Below, one piece after another: positions 1-8,861 of a stretch of 39,061 nt of DNA. Source of the stretch: an uncultured Ruminococcus sp. (GTDB taxonomy: Bacteria > Bacillota > Clostridia > Oscillospirales > Ruminococcaceae); the NCBI RefSeq assembly GCF_902762735.1, contig NZ_CACWPP010000021.1:1-39061 (forward strand), read 5' to 3'. The notes under the pieces are model-generated. The model was not told the DNA's origin. It did not search any database and saw only the letters and a list, made by a program, of their open reading frames with translations. The first letter of the stretch is position 1, and each line of letters opens with the position of its first letter. A program made the translations under genes and the position numbers.

Positions 1-165
1 TAGTGTATTGTTGTGTCAGATTAGCAGCTTGAAAACTGAATAATCACGCTAAATCGCCATTTTGGAGAGCGTATCTGTAATGGATATATTTTGAGAAAAA
101 CCACTCCCGCTTTTACATATTCTAAGCAATAATCGGGCAGTTACTGACATCGAAGGAGTGAAAAA

Positions 166-768
166 ATGCCACAAGATCATTACAGCGGCGGACTGACAAG
201 GGAACAGTTCCTTTTTTTTGAGATGCGAGTCGTGGCAGGACTTGCCATGCAGGGAAAAAGCCGTGAAGATATTCTTGCTGAGATATTTGCAGAAAATCTG
301 TTCCAGTTTCCTACCGAACGAATGATAAGGTCTATCACCAATACCTGCTTCAAACGCATAGATGCCCTTGATTCTCCCGAGCTTGTTTCGTATCTTGCAG
401 ACGCTTCTGCCGAAGTCGCAAAGCAGATAAATCTGTATGCGATCATGTGCGAGAACAGCATCGTCTATGATTTTATGACCGAGGTGATCGGCGAAAAATA
501 CCGCTCACAGGAACTTGATTTTTCCGCTAAGGACGTTAATGTGTTCTTTATGGAGCTTGCCGAAAAAGTCCCTGCGGTGGATAGCTGGAGCGAGTCAACC
601 ATAAAGAAGCTCAAACAGGTGTTGGTGCGTTTTCTGGTGGAGTGCGAATACCTTGAAAATTCTCGTTCTGACACGCTTATGCCCGTTTACTTGTATCCCG
701 AGCTTGAAGCAGTGATTCGGGGAAATGGCGATACATCTGCGCTTGCGGCTTTTAATTGTTTTAGTTGA
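166..768 (+). CDS. brxA: BREX protein BrxA (DUF1819)
   Basis: A 200-residue protein recognised as BrxA, the small all-helical DUF1819 protein that opens type 1 BREX operons. BrxA is known as a DNA-binding component needed for full BREX function; its exact task is unsettled. The call rests on overall sequence character (N-terminal GLTREQFLFFEMR, then Y-P-E-L near the end), on the family-typical length of about 200 residues, and above all on the fixed order brxA-brxB-brxC-pglX-pglZ-brxL that follows. The ATG has a strong SD (AAGGAG, spacer GTGAAAAA). Its TGA stop lies just upstream of brxB and its last bases overlap the brxB SD, so the two are probably translated together. This is the first gene of the operon; I could not pick a convincing promoter in the 165 bases before it. 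Confidence 0.93.
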   Translation: MPQDHYSGGLTREQFLFFEMRVVAGLAMQGKSREDILAEIFAENLFQFPTERMIRSITNTCFKRIDALDSPELVSYLADASAEVAKQINLYAIMCENSIVYDFMTEVIGEKYRSQELDFSAKDVNVFFMELAEKVPAVDSWSESTIKKLKQVLVRFLVECEYLENSRSDTLMPVYLYPELEAVIRGNGDTSALAAFNCFS

Positions 769-778
769 GGTACACACG

Positions 779-1336
779 ATGAGTAATATTATAGACCAGC
801 TCAATGAAATAAAAAAACACTTTTCTGATGAAGTTTTTCTGAGCAACAAGGGACTTTCAAACGAGGTAGGAATACACGTTTTTTGCTATGACCCGAAAGA
901 CGAAATGACTGTCCGCAGTTTTTTTGCGGATCTGATAAATGCTGAGGGGCAGCCGTTCAGACTGATAGAATGTGATCTGTACAAGATTTTCCTGCAAATA
1001 TGCGAGGAAAAGCGGATACTGAAAAGCATTCCCAATATGGAAAAAAAGAAAGGCTCGGAGGGACTTCTGAAACAGCTTCAAAAGGCGGTATCGCCCGAAG
1101 CATTTGTGGAGAAGATGAAATATGAGCCGCATGAACACGGCGATATTTTGCTGATAACAGGTGTCGGCAAGGTATATCCTTTCATGCGCTCGCACAATAT
1201 CCTTGACAATATCCAGCATATCTTCTCGGACATTCCCGTGGTGATGCTTTATCCCGGGGCTTATGACGGACAGACGCTTTCGCTGTTCGATGAATTTAAC
1301 GACGGCAATTATTACCGTGCTTTCAACATGATCTAA
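779..1336 (+). CDS. brxB: BREX protein BrxB (DUF1788)
   Basis: A 185-residue protein with the look of BrxB (DUF1788), a conserved small core protein of type 1 BREX with no assigned enzymatic activity. The start chosen is the ATG beginning MSNIIDQLNEI, with GAGG about 8 bases upstream overlapping the brxA stop. An upstream in-frame ATG at 725 would lie inside brxA and add a hydrophobic leader that does not fit the family. Typical features visible are the conserved LLITGVGKVYPFMRSH segment in the middle and the VVMLYPGAYDG...FNDGNYYRAF ending. The gene sits 10 bases after brxA and 13 before brxC, consistent with its place in the operon. Confidence 0.92.
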   Translation: MSNIIDQLNEIKKHFSDEVFLSNKGLSNEVGIHVFCYDPKDEMTVRSFFADLINAEGQPFRLIECDLYKIFLQICEEKRILKSIPNMEKKKGSEGLLKQLQKAVSPEAFVEKMKYEPHEHGDILLITGVGKVYPFMRSHNILDNIQHIFSDIPVVMLYPGAYDGQTLSLFDEFNDGNYYRAFNMI

Positions 1337-1349
1337 AGGAGCAATAAAA

Positions 1350-4300
1350 ATGCGTTTACAGAATATATACAAGGCAGATATCAACCGTGACATCAACGGC
1401 GTTATCAAGGTGGCGCAGGACGATGAACAGTCCATCGTGCAGGAGCTTTCGGAGTACATCATCACAAAGGAACTGCGCCGCCATTTCAATACATTTCTCA
1501 ATCATTATGAGCGCTCGCTTGACACTCCGACTGACAAGATCGGCGTGTGGATCTCAGGCTTTTTCGGAAGCGGTAAATCTCATTTTCTGAAAATTTTGTC
1601 CTATCTGCTTTCCAACAAGACAGTCGGCGGCAAAAAGGCTGTGCAGTATTTTTCGGATAAGTTCGATGATCCGATGATGTTCGCCCAGCTCGAAAACTGT
1701 GTGAGAGTTCCCACCGAAACGATACTTTTTAATATTGACTCCAAAAGCCCTCTGACGAAGGACAAGACGGCGATACTGCGTGTTTTTGCCAAGGTGTTCT
1801 ACGAGCATCAGGGCTTTTATGGCAATGATCTGAAAGTCGCAAAGCTGGAGCAGTTTATCGAAAAGAGCGGCAAGACAGAGCAGTTCAGAGAGAGCTTTGA
1901 GCGTATCAACGGCGGCACATGGGAGGATTCCCGTGATTCCTTTGCTTTCTTTGAGGACGATATTGTGGAAGCCATGTCCGAAGCCCTCGGTATGAGTGAA
2001 ACTGCCGCACGAAACTGGTTCAACGGTGAGGAAGAAATTGAGCTTAGTATCGAACAGCTCGTGAAGGAAATTCGTGAGTATATTGACAGCAAGGGCAGGG
2101 ACTACCGCCTTATGTTCATGATAGATGAAGTCGGTCAGTACATCGGCTCGGACTCTGATCTGATGCTGAATTTGCAGACGATCGTTGAGGAGATCGGCAC
2201 GAAATGCGGCGGCAGAGTGTGGGTGATGGTGACTTCGCAGGAGGCGATCGACAGCATCACCAAGATCAGCGGTGATGATTTTTCCAAGATACAGGGACGC
2301 TTCAATACCCGTCTGAGTCTTAGTTCATCGAGCGTTGATGAGGTTATCAAAAAGCGTATCCTTGCTAAGACCGACAGTGCCCAACAGCTTCTAATTCAGC
2401 AGTATGATAATAACGATCAGGTGCTGAAAAATCTGTTTACATTCAACAATGCAGTGCTTGACCTCAAGGGCTATTCAGGTGAGGGCGAATTTGTGGAGAC
2501 TTATCCCTTTGTGCCCTATCAGTTCAGGCTTATGCAAAACGTACTTGCCGAGATACGCAAGCACGGCAATTCGGGCAAGCACCTTTCGGGCGGTGAGCGT
2601 TCCATGCTTTCGGGCTTCCAGGAGGCGGCGCAGGCTATTCAGGACAAGGACGAGTACGCCCTTGTGCCGTTCTATCTTTTCTATGATACGGTGCATACTT
2701 TCCTTGAAAGCTCGATCCGCCGTGTGATCGACCGCTGCCAGAATGCTGCCGATAACCATGACGGCATCGAGCAGGCAGATGTGAATATATTAAAGCTGCT
2801 GTACCTCGTCCGTTACGTTGATGACATCAAGGCGAATGTGGATAATATCAGTATTTTAATGGCTGATGATATACGAACAGACAAAGTTTCCACGAGGCTG
2901 ACGATACAGCAGTCCCTTGACAGGCTGGTTTCACAGAACTACGTTTCCCGTGCGGGCGATACATACACTTTCCTGACCGATGATGAGCAAGATATTGCCC
3001 GTGAGATCAAGAACACGCCTGTTGACAGTGCTATCATCACGAAGGCTATTTCCGATATTATTTTCGGCAAGCTGTTTGTCAGCAAGAAATTCAAGTACGG
3101 CAAGTATGATTTCCCATACGATCAGCGCATTGACGAAACCGTGATCGGTCAGCTGACAGGCTCTATCGCACTGCATTTTATTACTGTTGCTTCGGAGATA
3201 TATTCCACCGATGATTCCATGTTCCTCATGAGGTCGGCGGCGGATAATGAGGTCATTGTCGTTCTTGCGGAAAGTCAGCCTTATTTCAAGGAGCTGGAAG
3301 ATGCGATGAAGATCCGCCGCTATGTCAAGAGCAAGAATGTGGCACAGCTCCCCGAAATGATTCAGAGCATTATTCGTAACAGACAAAATCAGGCTTCGGC
3401 GCACGAAAAGCGTGCGGAGGAGCTTATCTCGGCGGCAATCGCAGAGGGCAGAATCTATGTCGCAGGCGATAAGCTGACGCTGAAAGTATCGTCTGTGAAA
3501 GAGCGTATCGAAAGAGCCATGAGCATTCTCGTGGAGAGCGTTTACACCAAGCTCGGATATGTTCATAAGAATTATGACAGCGATTCGGATATTATAAATA
3601 TATTAAACGGTGACAAGCAGATGATGCTGGAGGGTGCGGAGTCACCAAACGCAGAGGCTGTCAAGGAGTTGTTCCAGTATTTAGAGATACAGAAAATGAA
3701 ACAGCTGCCGACTTCAATGGGCGACATTCAGAAGCGTTATCAGGCTATCCCCTACGGCTGGCGTGAGGTGGATATTGCGGCTGTGACGGCGGAGCTTATC
3801 GCTGCACAGAAATTGCAGGTCAAGTACGGCGGAGCGGTCATTCAGCTGAACGATAAGAAAATGCCCGATTATCTCCGCAAGCGTACTGAGATAGACAAGG
3901 CTATCATAGGGTTCAGAGTTGCGCCCCCGACTGCGCTCATCAAGAAATGCCGTGAATTTTTGAGCGAATATCATAACTGCACGCTCGGTGCTATCCCCGA
4001 TGACGAGGACGGGCTGATCGCATATATCATAGGAAAATTTGAAACCGAGCGGAACACGCTTAATGAGCTGCTCACAAAAGAATACAGCGCTTTCGGCTAC
4101 CCCGGCAAAAGCATTGTTGAGGGCGGTGTGAAGCTGTGCGGTGAGCTGCTTTCGCAGAAAAATGATAACATAGCACTGCTGAAAAAGGCTATGGATATGC
4201 AGGACGATTTTCTTGACTTTGCAGAGGATATGAGCGATGTCAATACCTTCTTCCGTGTGCAGAAAACGATATTTGACAGCGCAAAAAGGCTCGTTGATTC

Positions 4301-4835
4301 GGTGCAGGAAGAAAAGGAATATTTTCAGACCGAGGATAAGGCTTTGTCCGATATTTCGAGGATAAAGGATATACTATCGGCGCAAAAGCCGTACAAGAAA
4401 ATCAGCGAGCTGCCCGAATTGGTGCAGACCGTCCGTGAAGTGTATGCAAGACTTCTCGATCAGAAGCGTGATGAAGTCAAAGCCGAGATACAGGCGGCTA
4501 TGGGCGAGATACACCAGTCGGCAGACGTAAAGCAGGCTGACATAGTACAGAGGGCTGATGATGCGCTCACCGAAAAGCGCACTGCCGCCGAAAATGCGGA
4601 CAAGCTGACTTCCCTTGATGCGATGAAAATACAGATCGGCAACATCAGGCAGCAGTATTTACAGAAATTGGCTGTGGTGGCTGAACCGAATGTTGATACA
4701 GTCACGGTCAGCAGAAGTACCGTCTGCCACACGATGAAGCTGAAAAACGAAGCCGACATTGACGAGTATCTTGCAGAGGTCAAGAGGACGCTGATGGACA
4801 AGCTGAACGGTCATGATGTGCTGCACATTATCTGA
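1350..4835 (+). CDS. brxC: BREX ATPase BrxC
   Basis: A 1161-residue cytoplasmic P-loop ATPase, the large BrxC (PglY-like) core protein of type 1 BREX. A Walker A motif GFFGSGKS lies at residues 70-77, and a Walker B-like MIDEVG at about 256-261. A long helical remainder ends in coiled-coil-rich sequence (about residues 900-1120). Length matches the family, usually about 1,100-1,250 residues. BrxC is thought to form ATP-driven assemblies that cooperate with PglX and PglZ in marking host DNA and blocking phage DNA replication; this is family knowledge, not visible here. A good SD (AAAGGAG) precedes the ATG, 13 bases after the brxB stop. pglX starts 14 bases after the stop. No frameshift or missing motif was noticed. 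Confidence 0.95.
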   Translation: MRLQNIYKADINRDINGVIKVAQDDEQSIVQELSEYIITKELRRHFNTFLNHYERSLDTPTDKIGVWISGFFGSGKSHFLKILSYLLSNKTVGGKKAVQYFSDKFDDPMMFAQLENCVRVPTETILFNIDSKSPLTKDKTAILRVFAKVFYEHQGFYGNDLKVAKLEQFIEKSGKTEQFRESFERINGGTWEDSRDSFAFFEDDIVEAMSEALGMSETAARNWFNGEEEIELSIEQLVKEIREYIDSKGRDYRLMFMIDEVGQYIGSDSDLMLNLQTIVEEIGTKCGGRVWVMVTSQEAIDSITKISGDDFSKIQGRFNTRLSLSSSSVDEVIKKRILAKTDSAQQLLIQQYDNNDQVLKNLFTFNNAVLDLKGYSGEGEFVETYPFVPYQFRLMQNVLAEIRKHGNSGKHLSGGERSMLSGFQEAAQAIQDKDEYALVPFYLFYDTVHTFLESSIRRVIDRCQNAADNHDGIEQADVNILKLLYLVRYVDDIKANVDNISILMADDIRTDKVSTRLTIQQSLDRLVSQNYVSRAGDTYTFLTDDEQDIAREIKNTPVDSAIITKAISDIIFGKLFVSKKFKYGKYDFPYDQRIDETVIGQLTGSIALHFITVASEIYSTDDSMFLMRSAADNEVIVVLAESQPYFKELEDAMKIRRYVKSKNVAQLPEMIQSIIRNRQNQASAHEKRAEELISAAIAEGRIYVAGDKLTLKVSSVKERIERAMSILVESVYTKLGYVHKNYDSDSDIINILNGDKQMMLEGAESPNAEAVKELFQYLEIQKMKQLPTSMGDIQKRYQAIPYGWREVDIAAVTAELIAAQKLQVKYGGAVIQLNDKKMPDYLRKRTEIDKAIIGFRVAPPTALIKKCREFLSEYHNCTLGAIPDDEDGLIAYIIGKFETERNTLNELLTKEYSAFGYPGKSIVEGGVKLCGELLSQKNDNIALLKKAMDMQDDFLDFAEDMSDVNTFFRVQKTIFDSAKRLVDSVQEEKEYFQTEDKALSDISRIKDILSAQKPYKKISELPELVQTVREVYARLLDQKRDEVKAEIQAAMGEIHQSADVKQADIVQRADDALTEKRTAAENADKLTSLDAMKIQIGNIRQQYLQKLAVVAEPNVDTVTVSRSTVCHTMKLKNEADIDEYLAEVKRTLMDKLNGHDVLHII

Positions 4836-4849
4836 GGGAGTATAAAAAT

Positions 4850-7315
4850 ATGAACAAGACTGCTATAAAGAATTTCGCTGTCTGGGCGAGAGTTACACTG
4901 ATAAATGCCGTTACGCAGATGGCGTTTGAATATGATGTTACAGAGAACGGAAAGAACGACCCTGCGCAAGAGTCGGTCAACGGCAGAACGCTTACACCGA
5001 CGGAGAAAAGCCAGCGGGCGCAGCTGATAACGAATATTCGTCAGAACGGCTTTGCGCAGACCATGGAGGAAGCCGCCTACACATGGTTCAACCGCTTTAT
5101 TGCGCTGCGGTTCATGGAGGTCAACAATTATCTGCCGTCGCACACCCGCATTTTCTCGGACGAGAGCGGCGCTTTCAAACCCGAAGTCCTCTCCGATGCG
5201 GTGAATTTAGAGCTTGACGGGCTCGACAAAGAACTTGTTTTGGAACTGCTGGAAAACCAGGAGAACGAGCGGTTATATAAATATATTATCATCACACAGT
5301 GCAATGCGCTGAACGAGGGTCTGCCCGAAATGTTCGAGCAGATCGGCGGCTGGACTGAGCTTTTGTTCCCTCGAAATCTGCTGCGTGAGGACAGCGTTTT
5401 AGCGCACATGGTCAGCGATATTCCCGAAGACGACTGGAAAGACCAGGTGCAGATCATCGGGTGGCTGTATCAGTATTATAACACCGAGCCGAAGGACAAG
5501 GTTTTCGCCGATTTAAAGAAGAATATCAAGATCTCGGCGGCGGCGATACCTGCGGCAACTCAGCTTTTCACGCCGGACTGGATCGTGCGCTACATGGTGG
5601 AAAATTCTCTGGGCAGGCTGTGGGTCGAGGGTCACGGCAAGCCCGATTCCGCCGACTGGAAATACTATCTCGAAGAAGCACAGCAGGAGGAATCCGTCAA
5701 GGCGGAGCTTGAAAAACTGCGTGCGGAATACAAGAATATGAAACCCGAACAGATCAAATTCCTTGACCCGTGTATGGGTTCGGGGCATATCCTTGTGTAT
5801 GCGTTTGACGTGCTGATGGACATTTACACCGCCTGCGGCTGGTCGGAGAGAGATGCGGCTAAGTCCATTCTCCGCCATAATTTGTATGGTCTGGACATCG
5901 ACCGCCGTGCCTATCAGCTGGCGTATTTTGCGGTGATGATGAAGGCAAGGCAGTACAACCGCCGCATTCTGAGTCCCGAAAACCAGCCGAACCTTGCGAA
6001 TTTTGCCGACGTCATGGGCGTGGAGCGTGAAATGCTGTCGGGCAGTATCAGGCGGTTTGCGGAGCAGTTCGAGTTCGCCGACACCTACGGCTCGCTGATG
6101 ACGGTGACTGCGCCTGCGGACATCGACGCCGCCGTTTCGGACTTTTCCCCCACCTTCGGGCTGACCCTGTGGCAGCTTGACATGATGATGAAGATACACA
6201 AAATTCTCGGGCAGAAATACGATGTGGTCTGCACCAATCCGCCGTATATGGGCGGCTCGGGAATGAATGCGAGGCTGTCGGATTTTGTGAAGAAGTATTT
6301 TCCGGACAGCAAGAGCGACCTGTTTGCGTGCTTTATCGAGAAATGCGGCTCTATGATAAAGCCCAACGGTTTTTATGCGATGATAACACAGCACGCTTGG
6401 ATGTTCCTGTCAAGCTATGAAAATCTGCGGAAAAAGCTCATGTTCAAATCTACAATAAATATGGCGCACCTCGGTGCAAGAGCATTTGACGAGATAGGCG
6501 GCGAGGTCGTGCAGACAACTGCGTTTGTTGATTGCGGAAGAAAGCTCGATAATCATGCCGGAACTTATGTAAGACTTGTTGATATTATAGGCGAAAATGA
6601 AAAATGCGTGGGCTTTTTGAGCGGTGAAAAGCGCTTTGCAGCCAAGCAGGAAAACTTCTCCAAGATCCCGGGTATGCCGGTGGCTTATTGGGTGAGTGAG
6701 AATTTTGTTAGGGCGTTTGATGAAAAAAGAATTGATAGCTATTTTCTTGCAATAGTTAAGGGTATATTTACAGGAGATAATAAGCGCTTTTTGAGAATGT
6801 GGTTTGAAATTCCGAATACTAAATTATATAAGAAATGGATTCCATACAGTAAGGGCGGAGATTTCAGAAGATGGTATGGGAATTTAGAATACGTTATCAA
6901 TTGGGAAAATGATGCTTTAGAACTACGGAATTTCGAGGGAAGTGGACTGGGGGCTTCAAAATACTTCAAATACAATACTATTGTATGGACGAAGCTATCA
7001 AGTTACAAAACTGGTTTTAGAAAAAACCCGAATGGAACATATTTTGATGATGCAAGTCCTGCATTAGTAAGCCAAACAGACGATAATGACTATATATTAG
7101 CTTTTCTTAATTCAATTGTATGTTCTGATATTCTTCAAATGCTTTCTCCGACATTGAATTATCAATGTGGAGAGATGAAAAAATTGCCTATGGTAATTAA
7201 TAAAGACAAAAGAACAAAGGTTGAAGAAATGACAAGAGAAAACGTTGATTTAAGTAAAAGTGACTGGGACAGCTTTGAAACAAGCTGGGATTTTGAGGGG
7301 CACCCGTTGGTGTGA
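4850..7315 (+). CDS. pglX: BREX adenine methyltransferase PglX, N-terminal half (split gene)
   Basis: An 821-residue N6-adenine DNA methyltransferase carrying the N-terminal and target-recognition parts of PglX, which marks host DNA in BREX. The S-adenosylmethionine motif DPCMGSGH begins at residue 306 and the catalytic NPPY is at 463-466. Residues from about 510 to the end form the target-recognition region. Intact PglX is about 1,150-1,250 residues and continues after the recognition domain into a helical C-terminal domain. Here the chain stops at SWDFEGHPLV, exactly at that linker, and the missing domain is encoded at 7959-8846. Base use changes inside the gene: the first two thirds are GC-rich, while the recognition region (from about 6400) is clearly AT-rich, like the HEPN gene behind it. 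This fits a recombined specificity cassette. The SD is GGGAG 8 bases upstream of the ATG. Confidence 0.93.
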   Translation: MNKTAIKNFAVWARVTLINAVTQMAFEYDVTENGKNDPAQESVNGRTLTPTEKSQRAQLITNIRQNGFAQTMEEAAYTWFNRFIALRFMEVNNYLPSHTRIFSDESGAFKPEVLSDAVNLELDGLDKELVLELLENQENERLYKYIIITQCNALNEGLPEMFEQIGGWTELLFPRNLLREDSVLAHMVSDIPEDDWKDQVQIIGWLYQYYNTEPKDKVFADLKKNIKISAAAIPAATQLFTPDWIVRYMVENSLGRLWVEGHGKPDSADWKYYLEEAQQEESVKAELEKLRAEYKNMKPEQIKFLDPCMGSGHILVYAFDVLMDIYTACGWSERDAAKSILRHNLYGLDIDRRAYQLAYFAVMMKARQYNRRILSPENQPNLANFADVMGVEREMLSGSIRRFAEQFEFADTYGSLMTVTAPADIDAAVSDFSPTFGLTLWQLDMMMKIHKILGQKYDVVCTNPPYMGGSGMNARLSDFVKKYFPDSKSDLFACFIEKCGSMIKPNGFYAMITQHAWMFLSSYENLRKKLMFKSTINMAHLGARAFDEIGGEVVQTTAFVDCGRKLDNHAGTYVRLVDIIGENEKCVGFLSGEKRFAAKQENFSKIPGMPVAYWVSENFVRAFDEKRIDSYFLAIVKGIFTGDNKRFLRMWFEIPNTKLYKKWIPYSKGGDFRRWYGNLEYVINWENDALELRNFEGSGLGASKYFKYNTIVWTKLSSYKTGFRKNPNGTYFDDASPALVSQTDDNDYILAFLNSIVCSDILQMLSPTLNYQCGEMKKLPMVINKDKRTKVEEMTRENVDLSKSDWDSFETSWDFEGHPLV

Positions 7316-7324
7316 GGTGAGAGT

Positions 7325-7975
7325 ATGGCAGGTATGAATGGTTTTAAACATGATTGTGAAAGTATTAAGGAAAATATTTCAGAATTTAAAAAATCAATTG
7401 AAGAATCTCCATATGACACAAAAGAGAGACTTGCTATATGGGATTTTTATGTTACTCATAATTTAGCTGGAGACTGTGGGTTACAAATTTCATTAGAAAA
7501 CTATGGCTGGGATTTAGGTTCAAGTAAAAGACAAAAAATATTAAATCAGATTGAATCAGATTTGATGAGAATAGCGAACATAAGTAAAATGTGTTGCATA
7601 AGGGCGAAATCAATAAAAGATACATTAAATGAAAGCGCCATGTCAGGCTTTCATATATGCGTAGATCACCCTCGAATTGTTTTAATGCAAAAATATAGTG
7701 TTACAGTTGATGAGAATGAAAATTTGAAATTTGCAGGTGGTGGCGAAAGTAGAATCCATTGTCTTTTTCGACATATAAGAAATTCTTTTGCACATTCAAA
7801 TACATATTTCTTTGAGAATGAAAACGTTCTTTTGGAAGATAAAGACGGAAGCACAATTACAGCACGGATTCTTATCAATAAACAAACTTTAATAGACTGG
7901 ATTTCTTATATAGACAAAGAAAAAAAATACTTTTCTATCCAAAGTGAGGAAGATAATAATGGGAACTCTGATTAG
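7325..7975 (+). CDS. HEPN-type putative ribonuclease inserted within pglX
   Basis: A 216-residue AT-rich gene lodged between the two halves of pglX. Near the C-terminus is FRHIRNSFAHSNTYF, in which R152-N-S-F-A-H157 matches the R-x4-H signature of HEPN ribonucleases, with the polar residue after Arg that active members carry. HEPN proteins are RNA-cleaving toxins and effectors in many anti-phage systems; that this one cleaves RNA is inference. The ATG has a good SD (GAGGTGAGAG), 9 bases after the first pglX stop, and its end overlaps the start of the second pglX half by 17 bases. It is therefore surely co-expressed with both halves. No membrane segment or signal peptide was seen. Its base use matches the preceding recognition region but not the pglX flanks, suggesting joint acquisition. 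A non-catalytic HEPN accessory is the main alternative. Confidence 0.72.
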   Translation: MAGMNGFKHDCESIKENISEFKKSIEESPYDTKERLAIWDFYVTHNLAGDCGLQISLENYGWDLGSSKRQKILNQIESDLMRIANISKMCCIRAKSIKDTLNESAMSGFHICVDHPRIVLMQKYSVTVDENENLKFAGGGESRIHCLFRHIRNSFAHSNTYFFENENVLLEDKDGSTITARILINKQTLIDWISYIDKEKKYFSIQSEEDNNGNSD

Positions 7976-8846
7976 TGATAAATACAACCAATGGGAGCAG
8001 GAATGCGAAGCCCGTTTCCAAAAGCTAAAGGCGAACGAGGAAGAACTCAACCGCATTTTCATCGACATTTACGGCTTGCAGGACGAGCTGACACCCGAGG
8101 TCGAGGACAGGGACGTGACCGTGCGCCGTGCCGACCTCACCCGTGAGATCAAAAGCCTGATAAGCTACGCCGTGGGCTGCCTGTTCGGGCGGTATTCGCT
8201 GGACGTCAAGGGGCTTGCCTACGCAGGCGGCGAGTGGGACGACAGCAAGTATAAGACCATTATCCCTGTGAAAGACAACGTTCTGCCGATCTGCGATGAC
8301 GATTACCTGCCCACCGATCTGACAGGGCTGATCGTGGATTTCGTGGCGAAGGTCTACGGCGAGGACACGCTGGAGGAGAACCTGAAATTTATCGCCGATG
8401 CTTTGGGCGGCAAGGGTACGCCCCGTGAGATCATTCGCAATTATCTGCTGACGGGCTTTTATGCCGACCACTGCAAAATTTATCAGAAACGCCCGATCTA
8501 CTGGCTGTTCAGCTCCGGCAAAAAGCACGCTTTCAAGGCGCTGGTGTATATGCACCGCTGGAAGAAAACCACCGTTGCCACCGTCCGCACAGACTACGTC
8601 CACGAATTGCAGGAGCGCTACCGCACACAGCTTTCCATGCTCGGCGAGCAGATGGAGAGCGCCGCGCCCTCCGACCGTGTGAAGCTCAAAAAGCGCCACG
8701 AAAAACTCACCGCACAGCTTGACGAGATAAACAAGTACGAGGAGAAAGTCCACCACCTCGCCGATCAGATGATAGACATTGACCTGGACGACGGCGTGAA
8801 GGTGAATTATGCGAAATTTGCAGACATACTGGAAAAACTCAAATAA
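7959..8846 (+). CDS. pglX: PglX C-terminal domain as a separate protein
   Basis: A 295-residue protein that is the normal C-terminal part of PglX. It begins MGTLISDKYNQWEQECEARF and continues through the characteristic KANEEELNRIFIDIYGLQDE helical stretch, then AVGCLFGRYSLD and GLAYAGGEWD. It has no methyltransferase motif of its own. It starts inside the HEPN gene, whose last 17 bases it overlaps in another frame, and it has its own SD (GTGAGGAAG). A GTG at 7944 is a less likely start because it would use up that SD. The sequence is GC-rich again, like the first two thirds of pglX. The likely role is to dock with the N-terminal half and rebuild a working PglX, or to couple it to PglZ and BrxC; this is inference. 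No stop or frameshift interrupts it, so it looks maintained rather than decaying. Confidence 0.88.
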   Translation: MGTLISDKYNQWEQECEARFQKLKANEEELNRIFIDIYGLQDELTPEVEDRDVTVRRADLTREIKSLISYAVGCLFGRYSLDVKGLAYAGGEWDDSKYKTIIPVKDNVLPICDDDYLPTDLTGLIVDFVAKVYGEDTLEENLKFIADALGGKGTPREIIRNYLLTGFYADHCKIYQKRPIYWLFSSGKKHAFKALVYMHRWKKTTVATVRTDYVHELQERYRTQLSMLGEQMESAAPSDRVKLKKRHEKLTAQLDEINKYEEKVHHLADQMIDIDLDDGVKVNYAKFADILEKLK

Positions 8847-8861
8847 GAAAGGAAGCTTATT

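Noticed and set aside
1-165. Promoter of the BREX operon
   Set aside because: Several weak -10-like sequences but no pair with acceptable spacing; the real promoter may lie before the window.
725-778. Upstream ATG for brxB
   Set aside because: It lies inside brxA and would add a hydrophobic leader; the ATG at 779 has an SD and fits the family.
5513-6394. 293-codon - strand frame opposite pglX
   Set aside because: Antisense shadow of the GC-rich methyltransferase domain, His/Arg-rich with no family features.
7325-7975. Idea that the pglX split is simple pseudogene decay
   Set aside because: Each of the three frames has its own SD, full-length open reading, tight coupling, and the C-terminal half is unbroken for 295 residues.
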